A stretch of DNA of 64,000 nucleotides from CAVVTR01 sp963751245 (GTDB lineage Bacteria; Acidobacteriota; Thermoanaerobaculia; Thermoanaerobaculales; Thermoanaerobaculaceae): contig CAVVTR010000009.1 in NCBI GenBank assembly GCA_963751245.1, positions 310,001-374,000 of the forward strand, in the 5' to 3' direction. Numbering within the stretch: the first letter of the stretch is position 1; every line of letters begins with the position of its first letter. The position numbers and the translations under genes were made by a program. The notes below the pieces were generated by a model. That model worked only from the letters and a program-made list of their open reading frames with translations, did no database searches and was not told where the DNA came from. This document shows, in pieces, positions 28,447-37,086 of the stretch.

Positions 28447-30117
28447 TCAGCTGGACGCGGCCAGCTCCTCCGCGCCCACGGCGGAGCCGGGAGGACGGAG
28501 GAACACGCGGCGCACCGCCTCGACGACCAGGATCACGGCGAGGCCCAGCAGCAGCGTGGCGATGCCTCCCACCAGGGAGGTGGGGGCGTAGCGCCAGACC
28601 AGCTGGGCCAGCGCGGACAGGGTGACGGCGAACATGAAGACCATCGGGACGGCCACGAAGGCGTAGCGGCTCCCGCGGTTGCGCAGCCAGGCCGTGACGA
28701 CGAGGAGGGCGAGGGCGCCGAGGAGCTGGTTCGTGGCGCCGAACACGGGCCAGATGACCTTCCATGCCGGCGCCGGCGTCCCGTCGGGGAGGTGGAGGGT
28801 CATCTGGGTCATGGCCAGGGGCAGCAGGAGGGTCGCGGCGGTGGCGAGGACGACCGCGGCCGAGCCCCGGCGCCGGAACGCGAAAAGCTCCTCGAGCACG
28901 TAGCGCGCCAGCCGCGTGCAGGTGTCGAGGGTGGTGAGCAGGAAGGTGGAGATCGCCAGGGCGCCGAAGTGGGCGCCCAGCGCCGCCGGGATCCCGACCG
29001 CGGAGAGGAGGTGGCCGATGCCGGTGGCGAAGACGACCGTCGGCGCCTGGTGCCGGGCCGCCGCGCCGCCCACCATCAGCGTGGCTGCGATGGCGAGGGT
29101 GGCCAGCACCCCCTCCAGGAGCATGCCGCCGTAGGCGATGGGGCGCGCCTGGCGTTCGCTGGCCAGCTGCTTGGCGGTGGTGCCCGAGGCCACGATGGCG
29201 TGGAACCCGGAGGCCGCGCCGCACGCGATGGTGATGAACATGGCGGGGAAGACGAATCCGAGGGCGGGGTCGTCGAGGGTGATGAGGGCGGGGACGGGAA
29301 CGGCCCCTGGAGCGAGGGCGGCGCCTCCCGCGGCGACGCCGACGGCGCCCCCCGCCAGGCACGCGTAGAGCAGGTACGACGACAGGTAGTCCCGGGGCTG
29401 GAGGAGGAACCACACGGGCAGCACCGAGGCGACGAGGCAGTAGGCGAGGAGGATGACCGACCACGCCCGGCCGGCTCCGGGTCCGGCGAGGACGAGCGGC
29501 GCCCGCTGCCCGGCCCAGATGCCGAGGAAGACGAGGGGGACGAAGACGACGGAGGCGCGGGCGACGCCGGTGCCGCGCCGGTAGACGAGGACGCCGAAGG
29601 CGACCGCCAGCGCGATGTAGATGAGGGACGAGGAGGCCACGCCCCCGTCGGCCACGAACGTCGACGCCGTGAGGTCGACGAAGACCACGATGACGTAGAC
29701 CAGCGCGAACCACACGAACAGGAGGAAGAGCCTGTGGGCGAGGGGGGAGATGTTCTGGCGGGCGATGTCGGCGACCGAGCGGGCCCGGTGGCGGATCGAG
29801 GCGACGAGGGACGCGAAGTCCTGCACCCCGCCCACCAGGACGGCGCCGAGCACCACCCAGACGATGGCGGGGAGCCAGCCGAAGGCGGCCGTGGCGATGA
29901 CCGGGCCCACGATGGGGCCCGCCCCGGCGATGGAGCTGAAGTGGTGGCCGAAGAGCACCGCCGGCCGCGCGGGCACGTAGTCGATGCCGTCACCCATGGT
30001 CGTCGCGGGTGTGGCCCGGCCGGGGTCGACGCCGAGCCTTTTGGCCACGAACCGGCCGTAGGTGACGTAGCCCAGCGCGAGCAGCGCGACGGCGACGACG
30101 ATGAGGGTCGTGATCAC
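28447..30117 (-). CDS. cstA: Carbon starvation protein A (CstA-type transporter)
   Basis: 556 residues, shorter than E. coli CstA (701). About 15-16 membrane helices. Family stretches: GDGIDYVPARPAVLFGHHFSSIAGAGPIVGP, VLGAVLVGGVQDFASLVASIRHRARS, ACGAASGFHAIVASGTTAKQLASE. CstA proteins import peptides or pyruvate; the substrate here is open. Starts with GTG; the preceding CCGGA is a poor ribosome site. It is divergent from the ECF sigma gene, with 146 nt between, where TAGACT at 30143-30138 could be a -10 box. Confidence 0.9.
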   Translation of the reverse strand: MITTLIVVAVALLALGYVTYGRFVAKRLGVDPGRATPATTMGDGIDYVPARPAVLFGHHFSSIAGAGPIVGPVIATAAFGWLPAIVWVVLGAVLVGGVQDFASLVASIRHRARSVADIARQNISPLAHRLFLLFVWFALVYVIVVFVDLTASTFVADGGVASSSLIYIALAVAFGVLVYRRGTGVARASVVFVPLVFLGIWAGQRAPLVLAGPGAGRAWSVILLAYCLVASVLPVWFLLQPRDYLSSYLLYACLAGGAVGVAAGGAALAPGAVPVPALITLDDPALGFVFPAMFITIACGAASGFHAIVASGTTAKQLASERQARPIAYGGMLLEGVLATLAIAATLMVGGAAARHQAPTVVFATGIGHLLSAVGIPAALGAHFGALAISTFLLTTLDTCTRLARYVLEELFAFRRRGSAAVVLATAATLLLPLAMTQMTLHLPDGTPAPAWKVIWPVFGATNQLLGALALLVVTAWLRNRGSRYAFVAVPMVFMFAVTLSALAQLVWRYAPTSLVGGIATLLLGLAVILVVEAVRRVFLRPPGSAVGAEELAASS

Positions 30118-30263
30118 TCCGGTGGTTTCCCTCGCGAAAGTCTACACCCCGGCGGCCGGCGGCCCGGGACGGCTCAAACCATCCGGGCGGCGCCGGCGTC
30201 CAAGGGGGTGTGAGCGCGATCCAGATCCCAGGCGTGGCCCCTTCCGGTACAGTGACCGTGACG

Positions 30264-30806
30264 ATGAGCGCGTCGCCCCCCGACGAGCTGGCCGATCTGC
30301 CCCTGGTCCACCGCGCCCAGGAGGGCGATACGGCGGCGTTCGAGACGCTGTACCGGTCCAGCGTGGGCCGCATCCACGGCCTGTGCCTGCGCATGTGCGG
30401 CGACGCCACGCTGGCGGAGGAGCTCACCCAGGAGGCGTTCGTGAGGGCGTGGCAGAAGCTGTCCTCCTTCCGGGGCGACAGCTCGTTCACGACCTGGCTG
30501 TTCCGGCTCACCGTCAACGTCGTGCTCTCCTACCGCCGCGGCAGGGGCCGGCGGCGGGGCCGCGAGGTGTCCGGCGACGACGGCCTGCTCGAGGACCACC
30601 CGGCGTTGGCGGCGACCCCGGACGACGCCGTGGACCTGGAGAAGGCGGTGGCCGCCCTGCCGCAGCGTGCGCGGGAGGTGTTCGTGCTTCACGACGTGGA
30701 GGGCTACCGGCACCACGAGATCGCCCGCATCGCGGGGATCGCCGTGGGAACCTCCAAGGCCCAGCTGCACCGGGCCCGCCGGCTCATCAGGGAGGTACTG
30801 GGATGA
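30264..30806 (+). CDS. ECF-type RNA polymerase sigma factor
   Basis: 180 residues. Region 2 (about 15-85: FETLYRSSVGRIHGLCLRMCGDATLAEELTQEAFVRAWQKLSSFRGDSSFTTWLFRLTVN, split here for reference by the core LTQEAFVRAWQ) and region 4 (about 120-178: ALPQRAREVFVLHDVEG, KAQLHRARRLIRE). The start is uncertain: this ATG has no Shine-Dalgarno but TACAGT ends 10 nt before it; in-frame GTG codons at 30210 and 30258 are alternatives. The stop overlaps the anti-sigma start (ATGA), so the pair is coupled. Likely controls an envelope-stress set including itself. Confidence 0.88.
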   Translation: MSASPPDELADLPLVHRAQEGDTAAFETLYRSSVGRIHGLCLRMCGDATLAEELTQEAFVRAWQKLSSFRGDSSFTTWLFRLTVNVVLSYRRGRGRRRGREVSGDDGLLEDHPALAATPDDAVDLEKAVAALPQRAREVFVLHDVEGYRHHEIARIAGIAVGTSKAQLHRARRLIREVLG

Positions 30807-31477
30807 TCGACTGTCACGAGGCCGACAGGCTCATGGACGACCGGCTCGACGGCGAGCTGGGCGCGGCTGCAGCGGCTCGCCTCGACGAGCACCTGGCGGC
30901 GTGCGCCGGGTGCCGGGAGGCGTTCGGCCGCCTGCGCGCCGTCGTGGACGGCGCCGGGGCGCTCCCGCCGGAGGCGGCGCCGGGACGGGACCTGTGGCCC
31001 GGCATCGCCAGGCGGATCGCGGCCGGACGGGTGGCGCCGTTCCGCCGGCCGGCGCGGCCTCCCGCCGCCTGGGGGCTGCTCGCCGCCGCCGCCGCCGTGC
31101 TGGTGGCGGCGACGGCCGTGATCACGACGGCGGTGGTGGGGCGGGGCGGCGCGGAGAGGGCGGCCGCCACGGGGACCGTGTCCGCGGCGCGCCTGGCGGT
31201 GGCGCCGGACGACCCGATGGCCTCGGGGCTCGAGGAGTACAGGCGGGCCGCGGCGTCCCTGCGGGCCGTAGTGGAGCAGCGCCGCCAGCAGCTGTCCCCC
31301 GACACCAGGGCCGTCGTCGACGACAACCTGCGCGTCATCGGGGACGCCATCGGCCGCATCGAGGCGGCGCTGGCGAAGCAGCCCCGCAACCGCGAGCTGA
31401 GAACGCTCCTGGTGGCCACCTATCAACAGGAGATCGAGGTGCTGCGGACCGCGACGGAGATCCCGCGGCGGGGCTGA
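30803..31477 (+). CDS. Zinc-finger transmembrane anti-sigma factor
   Basis: 224 residues. N-terminal zf-HC2/ZAS domain with Cys at 4, then DEHLAACAGC giving the H-x3-C-x2-C zinc motif; a membrane helix at about 88-112 (AAWGLLAAAAAVLVAATAVI); a periplasmic part with a long helical region (about 150-220). It should hold the preceding sigma factor at the membrane until released. Start overlaps the sigma gene (ATGA). Confidence 0.87.
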   Translation: MIDCHEADRLMDDRLDGELGAAAAARLDEHLAACAGCREAFGRLRAVVDGAGALPPEAAPGRDLWPGIARRIAAGRVAPFRRPARPPAAWGLLAAAAAVLVAATAVITTAVVGRGGAERAAATGTVSAARLAVAPDDPMASGLEEYRRAAASLRAVVEQRRQQLSPDTRAVVDDNLRVIGDAIGRIEAALAKQPRNRELRTLLVATYQQEIEVLRTATEIPRRG

Positions 31478-31511
31478 CCCAGCCTCGAAGCGGGGAGAGG
31501 AGCTACGAGCC

Positions 31512-32384
31512 ATGAAGACACTCACGAGCATCGTTCTGGCCCTGGCGGTGGTGGTGCCCGCCGCCGCCGGGCAGAACGTCGACGAGACCCGCCCGGCAGC
31601 CCGCGACGGCGTGGTCACCATCTCCATCCTGGCGGGGTCGGTGAAGGTGGAGGGGTGGACCCGGGACGAGATTCACGTGACAGGCACCCTGGAGCAGGGC
31701 GTCGAGCGTCTGGAGATCTCCGCCGCCGGGCGGCGCACCCGGATCGAGACGGTCCTCCCGGACAACTGCCGCCGCTGCGAGGCGGACCTGGTGATCCAGG
31801 TGCCGGCGGGCAGCCGCGTGGAGGTCAAGACGGTGAGCGCCGGCATCGACGCCTCGGGCTTGAGCGGGGCGCTCGACGCGCACACCGTCAGCGGCGGGAT
31901 CCGCGTCTCCGGGAGTCCCTCCGACCTCAGGGCGGAGAGCGTCAGCGGAGCGCTGGACCTCGACACGGGCCGGAACGCCGTCGACGCCCGGTCCGTGAGC
32001 GGCAGGATCACGCTGCGCTCGCAAGCGGCCTCGCTCCACGCCTCCACGGTCAGCGGGCGGCTGGAGGTGCACGCCGGGGATCTCGAGCGCGGCTCCTTCG
32101 GCACCGTCGCGGGAGCGGTCCGCGTGGAAGCGGGGGTGGCGCCCCAGGGGCGGATCGACGTCGAGACGGTCACCGGAGCGGTCACGCTGGCGCTGCCGCC
32201 GGGTATCGCCGCGGACTTCCACGTGGCGACGTTCAGCGGTACCGTCGAGAACGCCTTCGGCCCGGCCGCGGAGCTCAGCCGGGGCGTGGTGCCGGGGACC
32301 GAGCTGGCGTTCTCCACCGGGGGTGGCGGCGGGCGCATCTCCGTGGAGACGTTCAGCGGGCCGGTGAGCCTGCAGAAGCGCTGA
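31512..32384 (+). CDS. DUF4097 beta-repeat secreted protein
   Basis: 290 residues. Signal peptide 1-20 (MKTLTSIVLALAVVVPAAAG). The rest is a beta-solenoid-like DUF4097 domain: a short motif of the form T/S-V-S-G-x-hydrophobic recurs about eight times at 17-24-residue spacing (TVSGGI, SVSGAL, SVSGRI, TVSGRL, TVTGAV, TFSGTV, TFSGPV). Function unknown; commonly found behind ECF sigma/anti-sigma pairs. GGGGAGAGGAG precedes the ATG. Lies 34 nt after the anti-sigma gene, so likely the third gene of the operon. Confidence 0.85.
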   Translation: MKTLTSIVLALAVVVPAAAGQNVDETRPAARDGVVTISILAGSVKVEGWTRDEIHVTGTLEQGVERLEISAAGRRTRIETVLPDNCRRCEADLVIQVPAGSRVEVKTVSAGIDASGLSGALDAHTVSGGIRVSGSPSDLRAESVSGALDLDTGRNAVDARSVSGRITLRSQAASLHASTVSGRLEVHAGDLERGSFGTVAGAVRVEAGVAPQGRIDVETVTGAVTLALPPGIAADFHVATFSGTVENAFGPAAELSRGVVPGTELAFSTGGGGGRISVETFSGPVSLQKR

Positions 32385-32416
32385 CGCAGGCCGGAGCGGG
32401 AGCTGGGGAAACGCGG

Positions 32417-32442
32417 GGAGCCGCGGCGCGAGCCGCGGCTCC
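32417..32442. terminator. Bidirectional hairpin between DUF4097 and acvB-like genes
   Basis: Perfect 11-bp stem (32417-32427 with 32432-32442) closed by a GCGA (GNRA) tetraloop, between two convergent genes. No U-tract on either side, so efficiency is uncertain. Confidence 0.5.
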
Positions 32443-32474
32443 GTCGCGTCGGGAGAGCCCGCAGCGGGCCGCCG

Positions 32475-33995
32475 TCAGCGGCGCGGCGCAGGCTCCGGGG
32501 CGGGCGGAGCCAGGTCCGCCTGGGCGAGGATCGCGCGGGCGATGCGGTCGTAGGCGCCGCCGTAGTGGTGCGCGCCGGTCAGCTCGAGCACCGTGGCCTG
32601 CGGCGGCCGCAGGTCCCGGCACACCGTGTCCTTCTCCTCCTGGCCGTAGACGCACAGGATCTTCTCGCCCCTGAGCTCGCCGATCTCGGGGAGGGTGGGG
32701 AGCTCGGCGCCCCTCGCGCCCAGCCACTCGGCGACGTGGAACTCGAAGGATGCGCCGTGGCTGGGGCTCAGCAGCGCCACGAGCCGGACCTCCGCGCGGA
32801 GGTCCGCTGGCAGCCGGTTGGCGAGGAAGGGGAGCGCGTCGGCCCCGAAGGAGTAGCCGACGAGGATCACTCCCTCGGCCTGCCAGCGGGCGCGAAAGTG
32901 GCGGATGATGCGGACCAGGTCGGCGGCGGCGCCGTCGGGGGTGCGCTTGTTCCAGAAGTACTTGAGGGAATCGAGGCCGACCACGGGCACGCCGTCCGCC
33001 GCGAGCACGCCGCCGATCTCCCGGTCGATTCCCGCCCAGCCGCCGTCGCCGGACAGGATGACCGCGAACACGCGGCGCGGCGTGCCCCGGGCGGGAACGA
33101 CGACGAGGGGTAGGTCCGACACGCCGGGAACGGCAGGCGGGGCAGCGGCGGGCGTCTCCGGCGGTGCCACAGCCCCGCCGGGGGTGGGGGCGGCGGTGGC
33201 GGCGGCGGAGGGTCCGTCTCCGGCTCCCTCCGCCTCCTCGGCGCGTCTGCGCTGGAGCACGATGTCGCGGAAGGCGTCCCGGAACTGGGGAAGCCAGTTG
33301 CGCTGCACCGCGAAGCCGTGCCCCACGTGGGGCAGGGCGACCAGCCGCGCCCCTGGCACCTGCTCGACGAACGCCGCCGCCTGGGCGCGGCCGCAGACCT
33401 GGTCGATGTCCCCCTCGAGCACGACCCACGGCGCCGGGAGCTGCGCGGCGGGAAGGAAGCTGGCGCCCTTGCCGCGGGGGCCCGGCTCCCAGCGCAGACC
33501 GCTGCCGCGGCAGAAGGGGCGGGAGAGGGGAAGGTCGGGGCAGAAGCCCATGCTGATGGCCCCCGCGAAGGTGTTGGGAGGCGCCTGTACGAGGACGGCG
33601 TAGACCAGGGTGGCGCCGGAGGAGTACCCGACGAGGACCGGGACGTGGTACGCGGGGAGCCCCTCCCGCTGCTGCACGAACTGGCTCAGCGCCTCGAGGT
33701 CCGCCGCCGGGTAGGAGCACGTTTCCTCGGCCGCCTCGAGGTTCTTCAGGTAGCGTGGCAGGTCGATACCCACCACCAGGGCGTTCATGGCCGCGAGGGA
33801 GCGTGCCATGTCCACGACTCCGCGGTTCCAGCCGCCGTCTCCGGAGACGAACAGCGCCACCGACTCGGGCGGCGCCGCGCTGCGGTAGAGGGTCACGTCC
33901 CCGAATCGCCGGAAGTGGACCGTGCCGGTGGTGACGTCCGGCCACGAGGGCACCGCCGCCACGAGGCCGAGCAGGAAGACCAGCGCGCTCTTCAT
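32475..33995 (-). CDS. acvB: AcvB/VirJ family protein (lysyl-phosphatidylglycerol hydrolase-like)
   Basis: 506 residues. Signal peptide about 1-19. Two alpha/beta-hydrolase halves: the first (about 30-260) with FVSGDGGWNRGV and nucleophile elbow VGYSSG; the second (about 305-500) with ILSGDGGWAGID and VGYSFG; a Pro/Ala linker joins them. AcvB of Agrobacterium and Rhizobium hydrolyses lysyl-phosphatidylglycerol in the periplasm and is encoded beside the synthase, as here. Both elbows keep the serine, so both halves could be active. Translationally coupled to mprF (ATGA). Confidence 0.85.
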   Translation of the reverse strand: MKSALVFLLGLVAAVPSWPDVTTGTVHFRRFGDVTLYRSAAPPESVALFVSGDGGWNRGVVDMARSLAAMNALVVGIDLPRYLKNLEAAEETCSYPAADLEALSQFVQQREGLPAYHVPVLVGYSSGATLVYAVLVQAPPNTFAGAISMGFCPDLPLSRPFCRGSGLRWEPGPRGKGASFLPAAQLPAPWVVLEGDIDQVCGRAQAAAFVEQVPGARLVALPHVGHGFAVQRNWLPQFRDAFRDIVLQRRRAEEAEGAGDGPSAAATAAPTPGGAVAPPETPAAAPPAVPGVSDLPLVVVPARGTPRRVFAVILSGDGGWAGIDREIGGVLAADGVPVVGLDSLKYFWNKRTPDGAAADLVRIIRHFRARWQAEGVILVGYSFGADALPFLANRLPADLRAEVRLVALLSPSHGASFEFHVAEWLGARGAELPTLPEIGELRGEKILCVYGQEEKDTVCRDLRPPQATVLELTGAHHYGGAYDRIARAILAQADLAPPAPEPAPRR

Positions 33996-36547
33996 TTCGC
34001 GAGCACTCCCTTCGCGCCCCCGGAGACGAGAGAGGCGATGTTGGTCAGGATCACCGGCAGCGCGAGACCGCCCGGGGAGGCCAGGTAGCGCGGTCGCCAG
34101 ACGGGGTCGAACTTCGCCTTGAAGTTGCGCAGCCCCTGGAAGTTGTAGATGGCGCGGCCGCGGCCGAACACGAGGGCGCCGATGCGGTTCCACAGGGGGG
34201 CGTGGGCCCGGTTCTCGAGGCCGGCGAGGGGCGCCATGCCCAGATTGAACCAGTGGTAGCCCTGCTCTCTTCCCCACAGCATGAGCGCGACGAAGAGGAA
34301 CTCCATGATCCCGTTGGGGGCCTCGGGGGTGTGGCGCATGAGGTCCACCGAGAGCTCCTCCCGGCCGGCCCCGGACCACAGGTTGGCGAAGGCGACCAGG
34401 CGGTCCTCCCGCCGCACCACCGCCAGCGCGAACCGGCGCAGGTAGGCCTCGTCGAAGAAGCCGAGGGAGAACCCCTTCTCCCGCGTGCTCTTCTGCTCCA
34501 GCCAGACGTCCGAGACGCTCCTGAGGTCGCCGAGGAGCGCCGGCACTCCGGAAGCGGGCACGATGGAGAGCGACCACCCCTCGCCGAGGAGCTTGCGGTG
34601 GGCGTGGCGGAGGTTCTTTCGCGCGTGCCCCTCCAGCGAGAAGCCGTCGAGGGGGACGCGCGCCTCCTCCCCGAGCTTGAGCAGCGTGAGGCCGAGGTCG
34701 ATGTAGAGGGGGACGTTGTCGGGGCCGACCTCGTAGAAGACGGTCCAGCCGCCGTGGCGGTCGGAGAGGTCGCGGAACCTCCAGGCCAGCTCCGAGCGGG
34801 CGGCGGCGTCGCCGCCGACGGGGTCGCCCATGGCCACCCAGCTCCGCCCCTCGACGCCGTACATGATGAAGGCGTCGCCGCTCTCGCTGAAGAGGAACGA
34901 CTTGTCCCCGAGCAGGGCGAGGTTCGCGGCGGTGTCGCTGGAGGCCTCCACGATGGCGCCGACCCGGTCGAGCTCGACGTCGCGGGCGGCGGTGCCCGCG
35001 GACCGCGCCGGCCGCAGCAGCCGGGCGAGGCCGTAGACGAGCAGCACGGAGAAGACGGCGACCGAGGCGCGCAGGAAGCGGGGGGCGTCGCTGTAGAGGG
35101 CGAACCGCCACCACAGCTCGCTGGAGTACTCCACGTGCTTGTGGGAGAAGAACCCCAGCCACGTGGTGCCGATCACCACCAGCGCCACCGCGGCGGCCCA
35201 CCCCACGCCGATGCGCTCCCCCACGATGGAGGCACGCCGGTAGAAGTGCCGGCGGCTCGGCAGCAGCGCCAGCAGCATCGCCGTCAGCACGGCCGCCTCC
35301 TCGTAGTCGAGGCCCTTCAGGAGGGAGAACACGGCCCCGGCGGCGAGGAGCGCCGAGGTGAGCACGTAGGCGGCGTCGAGACGGCGCTGGAGCCCGCGAG
35401 CGAGGATCAGCAGGCCGGCACCCGCGAGGCTGCCCAGGAAGTGGGACAGCTCGAGGACCGGGAGGGGCAGGAACTCGTGGAGCCACGAGAGCCTCCCGTG
35501 GACCGCTGGCGTCGAGCCTGAGACGAGGAGGATCGCGCCGCCGAGGAACGTGGTGAACGCCAGCACGTTGGGCACGAGCCAGGGCACCCACTGGCCGAGG
35601 GTGTGGGCGACCCTGCCGACGCCGGCGCGGTGCTCGAAGCCCTCGCGCAGGCCCAGGAGCACGGCGGCCGTGACGAGAGGGACGATGTAGTAGAGGCCGC
35701 GGAAGGCGACCAGTGCGCCGAGCACGGCGCCGGTCGGAACCGTCGGGGAGAGGAGGACGAGGATGACGCTCTCGAACACGCCGAGGCCGCCGGGCACCTG
35801 GCTGGCAACCCCGGCGATCTGGGCGAGGAGGAAGATGGCCAGGAACGTCGTGAACCCCAGCGCCACCGTGTGCGGCAACAGCGCGTACAGCACGGCTCCG
35901 GCCAGCGACCAGTCCAGGGACGCCACCGCCACCTGGCCCAGCGCCAGGCCGGGTCCGGGCAGGGCGAGCTCCCATCCCCGCACGGTGAGGGGAAGCCGGC
36001 GCAGCGCGGTCCACGCCAGGTACGCGGCCACGGCGGCGAGGAACAGGAGGCCGAGCGTGCGGGACGAACCAGTGGGCAGGTGGAGTCCCGCCGGCAGTGG
36101 CGGCGGCGCGATGGAGAACGCGGCGCCCGCTACGGTGAGGAAGCCCAGCCACAGGGTGAACGACGTGAAGGCGACGACCTTGGCGATGTCCACGGTGGAC
36201 AGCCCCCAGGCCGAGTAGAGCCGGTAGCGGACCGGCCCGCCGCTGAGCACGGCGAAGCCGAGGTTGTTGCTGAACGCCTGCCCGATGAACGAGGCGAAGG
36301 CGATGCGCCGGTAGGCCATCCTGGCACCCACGAAGCGCATGGCGAGGGCGTCGTAGCCGGTGAGGACCGCGTACGCCAGCGCCGTGAGCAGGCCCGCGAG
36401 GAGCCGGTCGCCGAGAGGGATCGCCGCGAGGCTGCGGACGACGTCGTGATAGGTGAACCTCTCGAGCTCGCCGTGAAGGGCGAAGAGGGCGACCGAGAAC
36501 AGGAGGATCCCCAGCAGGGGGGCGGCGTTGCGGAAGATGCGCTTCAT
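33992..36547 (-). CDS. mprF: Bifunctional lysylphosphatidylglycerol flippase/synthetase MprF
   Basis: 851 residues, the usual size. N-terminal flippase part with 8 or more helices (GGPVRYRLYSAWGLSTVDIAKVVAF, SQVPGGLGVFESVILVLLSP), further helices to about residue 520, and a C-terminal cytoplasmic GNAT-like LPG-synthase domain (about 545-835) with GDPVGG, ARKNLRHAHRKL and FNLGMAPLAGLENR. It transfers an amino acid, typically lysine, from its tRNA to phosphatidylglycerol and flips the product, giving resistance to cationic peptides and acid. The amino acid used cannot be read. Weak ribosome site. Confidence 0.92.
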   Translation of the reverse strand: MKRIFRNAAPLLGILLFSVALFALHGELERFTYHDVVRSLAAIPLGDRLLAGLLTALAYAVLTGYDALAMRFVGARMAYRRIAFASFIGQAFSNNLGFAVLSGGPVRYRLYSAWGLSTVDIAKVVAFTSFTLWLGFLTVAGAAFSIAPPPLPAGLHLPTGSSRTLGLLFLAAVAAYLAWTALRRLPLTVRGWELALPGPGLALGQVAVASLDWSLAGAVLYALLPHTVALGFTTFLAIFLLAQIAGVASQVPGGLGVFESVILVLLSPTVPTGAVLGALVAFRGLYYIVPLVTAAVLLGLREGFEHRAGVGRVAHTLGQWVPWLVPNVLAFTTFLGGAILLVSGSTPAVHGRLSWLHEFLPLPVLELSHFLGSLAGAGLLILARGLQRRLDAAYVLTSALLAAGAVFSLLKGLDYEEAAVLTAMLLALLPSRRHFYRRASIVGERIGVGWAAAVALVVIGTTWLGFFSHKHVEYSSELWWRFALYSDAPRFLRASVAVFSVLLVYGLARLLRPARSAGTAARDVELDRVGAIVEASSDTAANLALLGDKSFLFSESGDAFIMYGVEGRSWVAMGDPVGGDAAARSELAWRFRDLSDRHGGWTVFYEVGPDNVPLYIDLGLTLLKLGEEARVPLDGFSLEGHARKNLRHAHRKLLGEGWSLSIVPASGVPALLGDLRSVSDVWLEQKSTREKGFSLGFFDEAYLRRFALAVVRREDRLVAFANLWSGAGREELSVDLMRHTPEAPNGIMEFLFVALMLWGREQGYHWFNLGMAPLAGLENRAHAPLWNRIGALVFGRGRAIYNFQGLRNFKAKFDPVWRPRYLASPGGLALPVILTNIASLVSGGAKGVLAK

Positions 36548-36645
36548 CGGGTCGTCCGTCGGCTCCCGCTCGTCGGTCCGTTGGCTCTCATCGGTCCGGG
36601 AGTGCCTCCCATGCTATCCGGGCGGCATTCCGCCGACAAGCACGC

Positions 36646-36651
36646 TAGACT
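36646..36651 (+). promoter_or_regulatory. -10-like hexamer for a leaderless comEB transcript
   Basis: TAGACT, ending 6 nt before the GTG start, with no recognisable -35 box. Start of transcription would fall at or beside the start codon. Confidence 0.35.
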
Positions 36652-36657
36652 GGCGCG

Positions 36658-37086
36658 GTGGAGAGGGTGTCCTGGGAACGGTACTTCATGAACCTGGCGG
36701 TGCAGGCCGCCGCCCGGTCCACCTGCCCGCGCAAGGCTGTGGGGGCGGTCGTCGTCCGTGACAAGGCGGTGCTCGCCACCGGGTACAATGGCTCGCTCCG
36801 GGGGCTCGCCCACTGCACGGACGTGGGGTGCCTCATGGAGAACGGCCACTGCGTGCGCACGGTGCACGCCGAGGCCAACGCGATCCTCCAGGCCGCGAGG
36901 AACGGCATCGGCATCGAGGGGGCCGACATCTACGTCACTGCCTCGCCGTGCTGGAACTGCTTCAAGCTCATCGCCAACGCGGGGATCCGGCGGGTGTACT
37001 ACGGCGACTTCTACCGCGACGACCGGATCGTCACGTTCGCCCGGGAGGCCGGGATCGAGCTGGTGGACCTGGGGTTGGAGGCTTGA
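36658..37086 (+). CDS. comEB: dCMP deaminase family protein (ComEB-type)
   Basis: 142 residues. Cytidine/deoxycytidylate deaminase zinc motifs: TVHAEANAI (His ligand and catalytic Glu) and SPCWNC (two Cys ligands); SWERYFMNLA and RSTCPRKAVGAVVV match dCMP deaminases. It converts dCMP to dUMP for thymidylate synthesis. GTG start at 36658 retained because the family begins with this SW-x-x-YFM segment; a second GTG 9 nt on is possible. Divergent from mprF; first of the coupled series comEB-pfk-trmB-larC. Confidence 0.87.
   Translation: MERVSWERYFMNLAVQAAARSTCPRKAVGAVVVRDKAVLATGYNGSLRGLAHCTDVGCLMENGHCVRTVHAEANAILQAARNGIGIEGADIYVTASPCWNCFKLIANAGIRRVYYGDFYRDDRIVTFAREAGIELVDLGLEA

Noticed and set aside
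32475..36152. Acv-like protein as a 1225-residue protein
   Set aside because: The extra N-terminal 719 residues are out-of-frame translation of mprF. The ATG at 33995 with a 4-nt overlap and a signal peptide is the true start.
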